A DNA stretch of 45,841 bases, taken from assembly GCA_030648615.1 (NCBI GenBank), contig JAUSHJ010000007.1, positions 1 through 45,841 of the forward strand, written 5' to 3'. Below are positions 1 to 6,512 of the stretch, one piece after another (positions within the stretch are counted from its first letter, which is position 1; the number at the start of each line of letters is the position of its first letter). The notes beneath the pieces were generated by a model. That model was given only the letters and a program-made list of their open reading frames with translations. It did not search any database and had not been told where the DNA came from. A program made the translations under genes and the position numbers. The DNA is from Microcaldota archaeon (GTDB lineage Archaea > Micrarchaeota > Micrarchaeia > Anstonellales > Bilamarchaeaceae).

Positions 1-236
1 TTGTTTTCAACAGAAAACAATGTACAATTATTTTCTAAAGAAAATAATGCACATTAACAACATTTTCTAGGTTGTTAATCGTGCATTGACGCGGTTTCCG
101 CGTCAATTATTGACACGAATCGTCGTGTCAATGCATCAACAACCTTTGTTGTTGATTGTATCTTGTTGCTCAAAGCATTGTCGGCAGGGAATAAAAATGC
201 TGACAATATTTGACGCAGCTGCGTCAAAGCAACAAG
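1..236. repeat. Tandem array of eight non-identical stem-loops
   Basis: Consecutive inverted repeats with little between them: 1-7/14-20, 27-34/41-48, 53-61/71-79, 85-94/98-107, 109-118/123-132 and 135-143/148-156. These are followed by a branched unit whose outer stem 162-170/228-236 encloses 177-186/198-207 (one G-T pair) and the 20-bp perfect palindrome 209-228. Stems are 7-10 bp, loops are mostly 3-11 nt, and centres lie about 25-30 bp apart. Several linkers contain TGCA or TGTACA. The array starts at the window edge and may continue upstream. No two stems are identical, so this is not a CRISPR. An open frame at 86-268 is an artefact of the repeats. Function unknown. Confidence 0.85.
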
Positions 237-256
237 CTTGGTGGTACAAATATCTC

Positions 257-280
257 GAATTCAACTAATGAGGTGAATTC
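257..280 (+). promoter_or_regulatory. Stem-loop around the dtdA ribosome binding site
   Basis: GAATTCA (257-263) and TGAATTC (274-280) form a perfect 7-bp stem. The loop plus the start of the 3' arm hold GAGGTG, the ribosome binding site of the gene starting at 284. If folded in mRNA it would partly hide the site. A regulatory effect is inferred only from position. Confidence 0.4.
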
Positions 281-283
281 TCA

Positions 284-1051
284 ATGACTAAAATACTTTT
301 TACTTCGCATAATATCGCAAGCAAGAATATTGCGGATGCAATTATTGCTAGAAGCTTGAAAGTGAAGAATGAAAGCTATAATTACGAACTGATTGATACT
401 GGAGTTCCAAGTATTCTCGATGTTCCGACTGATTTTAATGATGAATTACTAGTGGTTCTGAGCACGCACAAAAGTAAGAATCCGCAAACGATTTTTACTG
501 CGCACTACCCTGGCAACTGGAACGTTGCTGATTTCGGGGGAGATGACAAGACGCTTAATACTGCTTACGCAAGCAAACTAAAGGCAATTTTAATGAATGT
601 AAATGAGATTAACAAGCGCGAGAACTTTGGGTGGAATGTTTCGCTTGAAGCAGACCACCACGGACCTACTTGTTCTGTTCCAATCATATTTGCAGAGATT
701 GGTAGTGAGGAAGCACAGTGGAAAGACAAGAAAGCTGGTGCGATAATGGCTGAAGCTGTACTTGAAGCGATTAAGAGCGAGAAGAAGTTTGAAACTGTCT
801 TTTGTGTTGGTGAAGGGCATTACCCAAAGACATTTAATAAAATTGAACTTGAGAGCGAGTATGCCATTGGGCATATTTTGCCGAAATATCAAATAGAGAA
901 TCTTGATGAAAAGTTGTTTGAACAGGCGATTAAGAAGAATGTCGAGCCAGTGAAGAAGGTATTTGTGGTGAAAGATAGCCTGAATGTGAAGCAGAAGGAG
1001 AAGATAAAAGACTTTTGTAATATCTTTAGTGTAGAGCATATTGAAGTCTAG
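284..1051 (+). CDS. dtdA: D-aminoacyl-tRNA deacylase (DtdA, archaeal type)
   Basis: 255 aa, usual size for archaeal DtdA/GEK1. The enzyme hydrolyses D-amino acids from mischarged tRNA and is zinc-dependent in studied archaea. Visible family blocks: HYPGN near residue 74, EADHHGPT near 123, VGEGHYP near 176 and GHILPKY near 193, which carry the conserved His/Asp/Glu residues. The start is supported by GAGGTG nine bases upstream. It reads away from a stem-loop array and is followed by an A-rich dispersed repeat and a separate downstream gene with its own ribosome binding site. Cytoplasmic; identification is by motif and is confident. Confidence 0.93.
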   Translation: MTKILFTSHNIASKNIADAIIARSLKVKNESYNYELIDTGVPSILDVPTDFNDELLVVLSTHKSKNPQTIFTAHYPGNWNVADFGGDDKTLNTAYASKLKAILMNVNEINKRENFGWNVSLEADHHGPTCSVPIIFAEIGSEEAQWKDKKAGAIMAEAVLEAIKSEKKFETVFCVGEGHYPKTFNKIELESEYAIGHILPKYQIENLDEKLFEQAIKKNVEPVKKVFVVKDSLNVKQKEKIKDFCNIFSVEHIEV

Positions 1052-1104
1052 TGTTTTTGGTCTAGAGTCCTGAAAACTGGCAACTGAGAACTGGAAACTA
1101 TCTG
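1049..1104. repeat. A-rich dispersed intergenic repeat, copy 1
   Basis: Non-coding spacer after dtdA with the pattern TCTAGAG...CTGAAAACTGGCAACTGAGAACTGGAAACT. Similar CTAGAC/GAAAC-rich tracts occur at 5535-5586, 15620-15676, 22155-22202 and 41461-41516. TCTAG is also inverted and repeated inside it. Copies are only moderately alike, so the family is proposed by eye. Confidence 0.45.
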
Positions 1105-1114
1105 AGGTGGGACT

Positions 1115-1822
1115 ATGATAAACAGAGACAACATGGAAAGAGCTGTTGAAGGCGCAGTTACTATGGGGTATGACAAGTATGTTCAGGCATGCGCAACAAT
1201 TCAAAATCCTACTACTGAAGAAAGAGAATTTAGAGTTGCATTGCAAGAGGTAATGGTATTCAGAAACTCCGGATTAACTGTAATTCCAGAACCAAACCAC
1301 CAGATCATTGCAGCTATGATTGCCAATTATAAAAATGAAGAAAAATTAGAAATGCTAACCGCAACAATAAAAGAAGGCGACATTAAAAAAGTCCTAGAGA
1401 CCGTATTACAAATAGCTCTGGGAGGCGGAACAAAAGAATTCTATACTGTAGAACAAAGGTGCAGGCTTCTTGAGGAAGCAGCTGTCCTGGTTGACAGATT
1501 AGTTGTAAGGGAAATAGACCATAGTGCAAGAGAGTTAGTGATGGAAGTTGACATTCCGATGGATAGAGAACGCACTGAAAGCACAAGAACGAGATTTATA
1601 GAAACTATGGCTGCAGCTTTGCATGATCCAGAATTAAGAAAAGCACTTGAAGGAGATGGAAGAAGAGAAAGATGGACAGCTAGTATGCAGGGAGCTTTCA
1701 AGGTGGAGAAAAAAGAACGCCCGACACATAACAGGCTTATGGCAGCAGCCTCAGCAGGCCGTGCAGTAGCTAAAGATATAATGGCAGCTGAAAGGGAAAA
1801 AATGAGGAAGAGAAGGACATAA
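1115..1822 (+). CDS. Hypothetical helical protein
   Basis: 235 aa. Soluble, charged and predicted mostly helical from its composition, with no signal peptide or membrane segment. The C-terminal third is strongly basic (ends REKMRKRRT). GAGGTGGGA lies just upstream of ATG. No family recognised. It sits between dtdA and a small membrane protein, with independent ribosome binding sites, so a shared transcript is possible but not shown. Confidence 0.7.
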   Translation: MINRDNMERAVEGAVTMGYDKYVQACATIQNPTTEEREFRVALQEVMVFRNSGLTVIPEPNHQIIAAMIANYKNEEKLEMLTATIKEGDIKKVLETVLQIALGGGTKEFYTVEQRCRLLEEAAVLVDRLVVREIDHSARELVMEVDIPMDRERTESTRTRFIETMAAALHDPELRKALEGDGRRERWTASMQGAFKVEKKERPTHNRLMAAASAGRAVAKDIMAAEREKMRKRRT

Positions 1823-1965
1823 TCTTTATAAAGTCTTACTGAATTACTAACAAAGGCGATAGAATATGGAAACCGAATTATCACGAATTGGCAGAATAAC
1901 GGAAATTTCAGCAATATACACTGAACGTGGATCTCTGGAAGAGAAAAAAGAATGAGATTTGGGTG

Positions 1966-2022
1966 AAAATATGAAAGGATTGAAAAATTTGCCAAAAAAT
2001 ATTTTTCAAATTTTCATATTTT
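1966..2022 (+). promoter_or_regulatory. Nested stem-loop abutting the ribosome binding site of the DUF4389 gene
   Basis: Outer arms 1966-1976 and 2012-2022 (AAAATATGAAA/TTTCATATTTT) and inner arms 1980-1988 and 2001-2009 (TTGAAAAAT/ATTTTTCAA) give a 20-bp interrupted hairpin ending one base before GAGGTGA. The 5' arm GGTGAAAATATGAAAGG closely repeats the real ribosome binding site plus start (GGTGACAAAATATGAAAGG), as if the initiation region had been copied and inverted nearby. It could act as a translation switch or as a terminator of the preceding gene. Confidence 0.5.
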
Positions 2023-2035
2023 GAGGTGACAAAAT

Positions 2036-2329
2036 ATGAAAGGTGTAGAAGTAAATCCGATATATAAAGAAGAATCCCCACGCCTGGAGTTACTTTACAG
2101 AGTAGGCTATTTCATAATTTATTATATTATAGGCATGATTCTATCATTTTTACTCTTAATTGCTTGGCCACTTCAGGTAATATGGATATTAATTACTGGC
2201 AAAAGACAGAATTTGTTACATAAAATAATCAGAATGTTTACAGAGTACGTAACTGAATATATTGCGTACTTATATTGTTTGACAGATGAACGACCACGAT
2301 TACTTCCTAATTTTGATTCATTAAAATAA
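2036..2329 (+). CDS. DUF4389-like small membrane protein
   Basis: 97 aa with one long hydrophobic stretch at about residues 23-53, which may form a hairpin of two helices. It resembles DUF4389: a hydrophobic block ending in ITGKRQ, then a conserved-looking FTEYVTEYIAYLYCLTDERP segment. Function of the family is unknown. The start follows a strong GAGGTGA. A nested stem-loop lies immediately upstream. Family call from pattern recognition, moderate confidence. Confidence 0.65.
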   Translation: MKGVEVNPIYKEESPRLELLYRVGYFIIYYIIGMILSFLLLIAWPLQVIWILITGKRQNLLHKIIRMFTEYVTEYIAYLYCLTDERPRLLPNFDSLK

Positions 2330-2421
2330 TAGAATTTCCATAGGAATAAATAGCCTAGTTATCAATAATTTATCTGCAACGATGACGATACCGTCTAATT
2401 TTTAAATATTAATTGAGAGAT

Positions 2422-3432
2422 ATGATTGTGATAACAATGACGACACCGTCCCAGCAGAGCCGCGAGGCCATGACCGTAAGAGTAGCTACTGAGTTATCAC
2501 ATTCTAAAGATCTTCGATACGGCGAGATTTTGGGTCTTATAACTGGAGACGGACACCTCACCAAAAAAGGAAATGGAATAAGTTTCATAAATAGTGAACC
2601 GGTGTGCATAGCAAGAATATTGGAAAATTTCTCAATAGTGTTTGGAGTTAAAAAGAACCAGTTTAGGTATTATATAACTGCACCTACAAACAGCAATGAT
2701 ATAGAAGTTAAAGATTTTTGGAAAAATAGAATAGGAAATTTTAGTTTTAGACTTAATAAATACCATAAAACAAAAAAAAAGTTTGGCTGGATGACCATAG
2801 CAATTCACGATAAATATCTAAAAAATAAACTTGAGTTAGAAATAGAAAGTATAATTAATACAGATACAAATAATCTAGAGGTTTTACGCGGATTTTTAAG
2901 AGGTTTTTTTGCTGCAGAAGGTGCGGTAATTCCTGGAAAGATTCGAAAGGTGATCCCAAATTCAATTCAATTTCCTCAAAAAGGAGATGAACTACCAAAA
3001 CGGATATCTGTGATGCTTAACCATTTCGGAATCGAAAGTAGAGTAGTACTAAAACAAAAAAAAGCAGATTATTATTGTGCAAACGTCACTGGTTTTGAAA
3101 ACTTTGAGAAACTATTTAGATTTGACATAACAAATTTACACCCTGAGAAAAAAGAAAAAGTGGAGATTGGTTTAAACTCATATACCCATTTTACTTCGAG
3201 AAAACTTAAATTTCCTACAAAACTATTGAAAATACTAAAAGAAAAACCAAGGAATAGATTGGAGATATATTCATTACTGAATTCGTACCCTCAAAAAATT
3301 AATGGAATGCTGTATTCTAAGAGTAGTTACTTAGTAAAGAACAAACTAATAGCAAAAGAAATTTCGGAAAATGGTGAGATATTGTGGGGTATAAGTTCCG
3401 AAGGTCGAGAATTTTTAAAACATCAACAATAG
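2422..3432 (+). CDS. Free-standing LAGLIDADG homing endonuclease
   Basis: 337 aa from ATG 2422; a TTG three codons upstream is also possible. Two LAGLIDADG helices are visible: ILGLITGDGHL near residue 37 and LRGFLRGFFAAEGAV near 160, each ending in an acidic residue as in active monomeric enzymes. The C-terminal ~90 residues look like a helical DNA-binding extension. There are no intein splicing motifs, so it is not part of an intein. It lies upstream of PCNA. An imperfect 18-bp repeat (2378-2395 and 2432-2449) overlaps its 5' end. Lower G+C and many AAA/ATA codons suggest acquired DNA. Confidence 0.88.
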   Translation: MIVITMTTPSQQSREAMTVRVATELSHSKDLRYGEILGLITGDGHLTKKGNGISFINSEPVCIARILENFSIVFGVKKNQFRYYITAPTNSNDIEVKDFWKNRIGNFSFRLNKYHKTKKKFGWMTIAIHDKYLKNKLELEIESIINTDTNNLEVLRGFLRGFFAAEGAVIPGKIRKVIPNSIQFPQKGDELPKRISVMLNHFGIESRVVLKQKKADYYCANVTGFENFEKLFRFDITNLHPEKKEKVEIGLNSYTHFTSRKLKFPTKLLKILKEKPRNRLEIYSLLNSYPQKINGMLYSKSSYLVKNKLIAKEISENGEILWGISSEGREFLKHQQ

Positions 3433-3518
3433 AATCTTTTAACGACACTTAAACCCTTAACCATCCGATGGGTATAAAAGATTTAGCCGCAATAGTTATT
3501 TGGGAGTAAAATTAGCTA

Positions 3519-3607
3519 TAGCAAACTGCTAGATATTGTAACTGTTTTCATAGCAGTTTATCTCAGTGCAGTTTGCTAGTAGTGTCGCATTTTTTTCTTA
3601 CGACACT
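3519..3607 (+). promoter_or_regulatory. Structured leader with alternative pairings upstream of PCNA
   Basis: Arm 3519-3529 pairs perfectly with 3568-3578 (11 bp). The overlapping arm 3523-3531 instead pairs perfectly with 3551-3559 (9 bp). The two folds exclude each other, as in attenuator or riboswitch leaders. A third stem 3581-3587/3601-3607 (AGTGTCG/CGACACT) has a T7 loop and ends just before the PCNA ribosome binding site. CGACACT also occurs at 3443-3449. A TATA-like GTATAAAAG lies at 3472-3480. Regulation is inferred from sequence only. Confidence 0.5.
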
Positions 3608-3627
3608 GTAGTTTTTGAGGTGTACTT

Positions 3628-4371
3628 ATGAAACTTGTTGTCCAAGAAGCACCGGCATTAAAAGCAGCCGTTGATACAATTTCGAGCCTTGTAGAAGAAG
3701 GAGTATTTGAAATAAAAAAAGATGGATTGCATCTAAAAGCAATGGATCCTTCTCAAATATCCATGGTTAGTTTTACAATGCTTAAAAGCGCATTCGTTGA
3801 ATTCAATGTAGACGAAGAACGTAAAATAGGAGTAGATATAAATCAGTTAAGCAACGTTCTTGCAAGGGGTAAGCGAGGAGAAAAAGCTGAACTTACCCTT
3901 GAAGAAGGACGATTAGTAGTCAAATTTTATGCAGATAAACGAAAAAGAACATTCAAAATTCCTTTACTAGAAATGGGCGACAGTATACAGAAAGAACCTA
4001 AGATAGAATACCAGAGTTTTGCAAAAATAAGCGCTGATGCACTCAAAGAAGCATTCAAAGATGCTAAACTTATAAGTTCCCATGTGAGATTTGTGTTAGA
4101 GCCAAGTGCACTAATTATAGAGGTAAAAGGAGAAGCTGGAGATGTAAGATCTGAATTCGAGAGTGGTGGTGGCGAAGTTAGCGAAATAAAAGCAGGTGCC
4201 AATGCTAAGGCAACTTTCCCGTTACAGTACCTTGAAGATATCGTTAAAGGTTCCAATGCACAATCTCAGATAACGATAAACCTTGAAACGGACAGACCAC
4301 TAAAGCTAGAGTATGAAATAGAAGGTGCAAGAGTAGTTTACTATTTGGCTCCTAGAATTGAGACTGAATAA
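3628..4371 (+). CDS. pcn: DNA polymerase sliding clamp (PCNA)
   Basis: 247 aa, typical PCNA length. It forms the trimeric ring that tethers polymerase and other replication/repair factors to DNA. N-terminal half includes DGLHLKAMDPSQISMV near residues 33-48 (partner-binding centre), and the C-terminal LAPRIETE matches the usual LAPRIE/D tail. The two-domain fold length is intact. GAGGTG sits eight bases before ATG. The gene is preceded by a structured leader and a homing endonuclease gene. Confidence 0.96.
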   Translation: MKLVVQEAPALKAAVDTISSLVEEGVFEIKKDGLHLKAMDPSQISMVSFTMLKSAFVEFNVDEERKIGVDINQLSNVLARGKRGEKAELTLEEGRLVVKFYADKRKRTFKIPLLEMGDSIQKEPKIEYQSFAKISADALKEAFKDAKLISSHVRFVLEPSALIIEVKGEAGDVRSEFESGGGEVSEIKAGANAKATFPLQYLEDIVKGSNAQSQITINLETDRPLKLEYEIEGARVVYYLAPRIETE

Positions 4372-4376
4372 TTGAT

Positions 4377-4613
4377 TCATCTAGATTGTTCTTCACTTAA
4401 TGTAGTTTGCCGTTTCCATTCCGTAGCAAATACAGAAATTGCACCCCTAAACGTGTTTTCTCTTAGTGATAGATATGCTTGTGGACCATCCAACTCGCGA
4501 TCGTGGAGCGCTCATAAATAACTTGCTCTGAATCTTACTCATTCAACTACAAGAACTGCTCTTTGTAATGCAATTTCTGGTGCATAGACCAAGACTGCTT
4601 TAAGTTTTGACAT
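4377..4613 (-). pseudogene. Possible decayed 79-codon ORF with two in-frame TGA codons
   Basis: One frame runs ATG (4613) to TGA (4377) with coding-like codons but contains two internal TGA codons, after residues 24 and 33. The pieces read MSKLKAVLVYAPEIALQRAV..., then a short segment, then LDGPQAYLSLRENTFRGAIS.... The full length would be 78 residues. TGA is a normal stop elsewhere in the window, so a decayed gene is the simplest reading; recoding is a remote alternative. Length and layout loosely recall KEOPS subunit Pcc1, but I cannot support that. Confidence 0.35.
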
Positions 4614-4622
4614 AATAATAAC

Positions 4623-5270
4623 CTAGAAGGATGGAATTCTACTAAAACGTTGATACATTCTGAAGCGAGCCATTGTTGCCTGATTTTGGACATAAGCAGC
4701 ATCATCGATTGTCATTTCAGCTCGAGTAACTTCTTTTTGTTTAAGGGATATGGAAATTCTTCTAGGTAAAATAGTTTTTAATACTGCAAGTCCTATTGCT
4801 CCACCACCTACTACTACACCAAGAATGGCAGATGTAACACTTCCCATATTTATACCAGTATAGAGAGCAAACGAACCCCAAACGGACAACATGGCCATGG
4901 AAGGAACTCCAAATTTCTGATATTGTAAAACACCAGCATCCCTTAAAAGCAATTTTAACACTGGCTTAACATCATGACCATCTAACGGTCTTATGCGATC
5001 AAGCTCTTGCACTATACTTTCAGCCCGACAGACTTGTCCTGCATTAATGTCGTTTACCAGTATGTCATAGTATCGTCTAGCAAGCGGCATGTAAACTGGA
5101 GGAATATCTTGAGGGGAGGTAATTTCAATATCTGCTCGTTTTATACTACGGATAAGATTTTCAACTACCGGGTCAGTTCTTGGACGCTGTGGATAAAAAA
5201 GATCTCTCCTAGGGCTCAGTGGATCATGACCACGTAAACCTGATTTTAAAACACGAACAAGATAAGCCAT
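4623..5270 (-). CDS. Hypothetical membrane-associated protein
   Basis: 215 aa. The first ~115 residues are soluble and Arg/Asp-rich. Two hydrophobic segments at about 122-140 and 143-165 (with a GVVVGGGAIGLAV stretch) suggest a membrane hairpin, followed by a charged helical tail. No family recognised. No ribosome binding site is evident; an AT-rich TTTAAATA box about 20-27 bases before ATG suggests a leaderless transcript. Confidence 0.65.
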   Translation of the reverse strand: MAYLVRVLKSGLRGHDPLSPRRDLFYPQRPRTDPVVENLIRSIKRADIEITSPQDIPPVYMPLARRYYDILVNDINAGQVCRAESIVQELDRIRPLDGHDVKPVLKLLLRDAGVLQYQKFGVPSMAMLSVWGSFALYTGINMGSVTSAILGVVVGGGAIGLAVLKTILPRRISISLKQKEVTRAEMTIDDAAYVQNQATMARFRMYQRFSRIPSF

Positions 5271-5288
5271 GATAATACTAGACAGTTG

Positions 5289-5297
5289 ATATTTAAA
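5289..5297 (-). promoter_or_regulatory. TATA-like box for the gene starting at 5270
   Basis: TTTAAATATC on the minus strand lies about 20-28 bases upstream of ATG 5270, the spacing expected of an archaeal box A serving a leaderless mRNA. Confidence 0.4.
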
Positions 5298-5427
5298 AAA
5301 CCATGTTTTACGACAAATAGAGTATATAAATGTTACCTCTCCGACGATATATAAAGCTAATCGATAAGCTTTTTATATTAAAAGTGTGCCAATAGATAAG
5401 TAGATAACAGTTACTAAAGGTGGGAAC

Positions 5428-5496
5428 ATGAGTTATCCTGAAAACCGAGACGACGAATATGCAGATATTATCGATGGCTACGAAGAGGATGGGTAG
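5428..5496 (+). CDS. Acidic 22-residue microprotein
   Basis: ATG preceded by AAAGGTGGG, one of the better ribosome binding sites in the window, and by a TATA-like TTTTTATATT at 5369-5378. The peptide starts MSYPENRDDEYADII and ends GYEEDG; it is strongly acidic and Tyr-rich. It stands alone between divergent genes. No homologue recognised. It could also be a leader peptide or chance ORF. Confidence 0.4.
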   Translation: MSYPENRDDEYADIIDGYEEDG

Positions 5497-5534
5497 TTAT
5501 TATAAAATGCTTCCTAGCTCTAAGCAGTCGCGAC

Positions 5535-5586
5535 AGTCTATTATTACTAGAGACTAGAAGATTGAAGCTTGAAAGTAGAAGCAATT
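5535..5586. repeat. A-rich dispersed intergenic repeat, copy 2
   Basis: ACTAGAGACTAGAAGATTGAAGC-type tract like those at 1049, 15620, 22155 and 41461. As at 15620 and 41461, it lies beside stem-loop DNA. Confidence 0.4.
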
Positions 5587-5594
5587 AGGTCTCT

Positions 5595-5665
5595 GTCCAA
5601 TTTTTTGTTTCGAACAAAAAATGGACCATAAATTGTCGTTACAATTTATCGATCTTGAGTATCGA
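5595..5665. repeat. Stem-loop array upstream of the TRAM gene
   Basis: Three adjoining stem-loops. GTCC-A bulge-ATTTTTTGTT (5595-5609) pairs with 5613-5626; 5628-5636 pairs with 5641-5649; 5649-5653 pairs with 5661-5665. The first stem's bulged A, the following GGACC linker and the AAATT-type second stem are shared with the array inside pheS at 9673-9722, although the stem sequences differ. Confidence 0.75.
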
Positions 5666-5728
5666 GTTCTGGAAGCTAACCCTAAACCCAGTAGAAAAGC
5701 TATTAACTATTTATGGTTTAATCTAATT

Positions 5729-5941
5729 ATGACTGACACACCAGGAGCTTATCACACCCCTAAACCCCTAGCAGTAGGTGACGTTTTAGAAGTAACCATA
5801 GAATCCCAAGGAATACATAATGACGGCATAGTCACGAGAGATGGCTTCGTCATATTCGTAAAAGATACGATAAAAGGCAAAAAGTACAAAGTAAAGATAA
5901 TTGAAGTAAAAAGGACGTTTGCTAACGCTGAGAAGGTTTAG
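5729..5941 (+). CDS. Small TRAM-domain protein
   Basis: 70 aa, single TRAM domain: PLAVGDVLEVTIES near residues 13-26, DGIVTRDGFVIFVKDT in the middle, then KYKVKIIEVKRTFANAEKV. TRAM domains are RNA-binding beta barrels; stand-alone archaeal TRAM proteins act as RNA chaperones in studied species. I start at ATG 5729, because the in-frame extension upstream runs through palindromic repeats and has no ribosome binding site. The mRNA may be leaderless, with an AT-rich TATTAACTATTTATGG about 26 bases upstream. Confidence 0.85.
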   Translation: MTDTPGAYHTPKPLAVGDVLEVTIESQGIHNDGIVTRDGFVIFVKDTIKGKKYKVKIIEVKRTFANAEKV

Positions 5942-6080
5942 AATTCAGTTTTATAATTTTGTTCAGATTTCCAACTATTTTAACCTATTTTGGTCAGTCC
6001 TCTGAACATAATGATGAACTCCGATGGAGTCAGCAGAATTATAAAACTTCTTCGACAGCATATTAATCAGGTGAATAATT

Positions 6081-6491
6081 ATGCAAAAACTTTCTTTCAA
6101 ACGGATTGGAATGGCAACTGTAGCAGCAACCTCTGTAGGCGTTCTCCTTGCAGGATATTGTGCACTTGCTCTTAATTCATCTATGGAACGAATGAGACGT
6201 TCTTTTGCAGTAAGAGCAGTTATGGCAGAAGCAATCTGCAACGATGGCAACGCATTAGAATTCAAAGAAGGCAGGAAAATGACCAAACTAACTGAAAATG
6301 ATGTTACGATAGTTAATGGAGTAAAGGTTACATTTAAAATAGGTAAAAGAGAGCAATTCGGAAATAGAAACGTTACATTCACTGCATATGAGCCTATGAC
6401 ACCACATGTAAAATTAGAAAGAAAGTTGCCGGAATGTCAACTACCGAATGACCCGACACCGCAAAGGGTCGGAGAAACAATTACACTTTAA
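6081..6491 (+). CDS. Hypothetical single-pass membrane protein
   Basis: 136 aa. The N-terminus is basic then hydrophobic (about residues 9-31), consistent with a signal anchor and an external C-terminal domain with two cysteines (near 53 and 124). CAGGTGA precedes ATG. No family recognised. It faces a convergent gene ending at 6513. Confidence 0.65.
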   Translation: MQKLSFKRIGMATVAATSVGVLLAGYCALALNSSMERMRRSFAVRAVMAEAICNDGNALEFKEGRKMTKLTENDVTIVNGVKVTFKIGKREQFGNRNVTFTAYEPMTPHVKLERKLPECQLPNDPTPQRVGETITL

Positions 6492-6512
6492 TAGTACTTT
6501 GAGAATCCGAAT

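Noticed and set aside
1-236. CRISPR array
   Set aside because: No identical repeats with unique spacers; the repeats are distinct hairpins and no cas genes are present.
86-268. 60-residue open frame
   Set aside because: Lies wholly within the stem-loop array; no ribosome binding site; product reflects palindromes.
590-1246. 218-residue minus-strand ORF over dtdA
   Set aside because: Shadow of dtdA; it is antisense to well-conserved motifs.
1866-1955. 29-residue ORF after the 1115-1822 gene
   Set aside because: Codons look reasonable, but there is no good ribosome binding site and no recognisable product.
1441-1995. 184-residue minus-strand ORF
   Set aside because: Antisense of the 1115-1822 gene, whose ribosome binding site and codon use are better.
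5621-5728. 36-codon extension of the TRAM protein
   Set aside because: Runs through hairpins, lacks a ribosome binding site, and the TRAM domain starts after ATG 5729.
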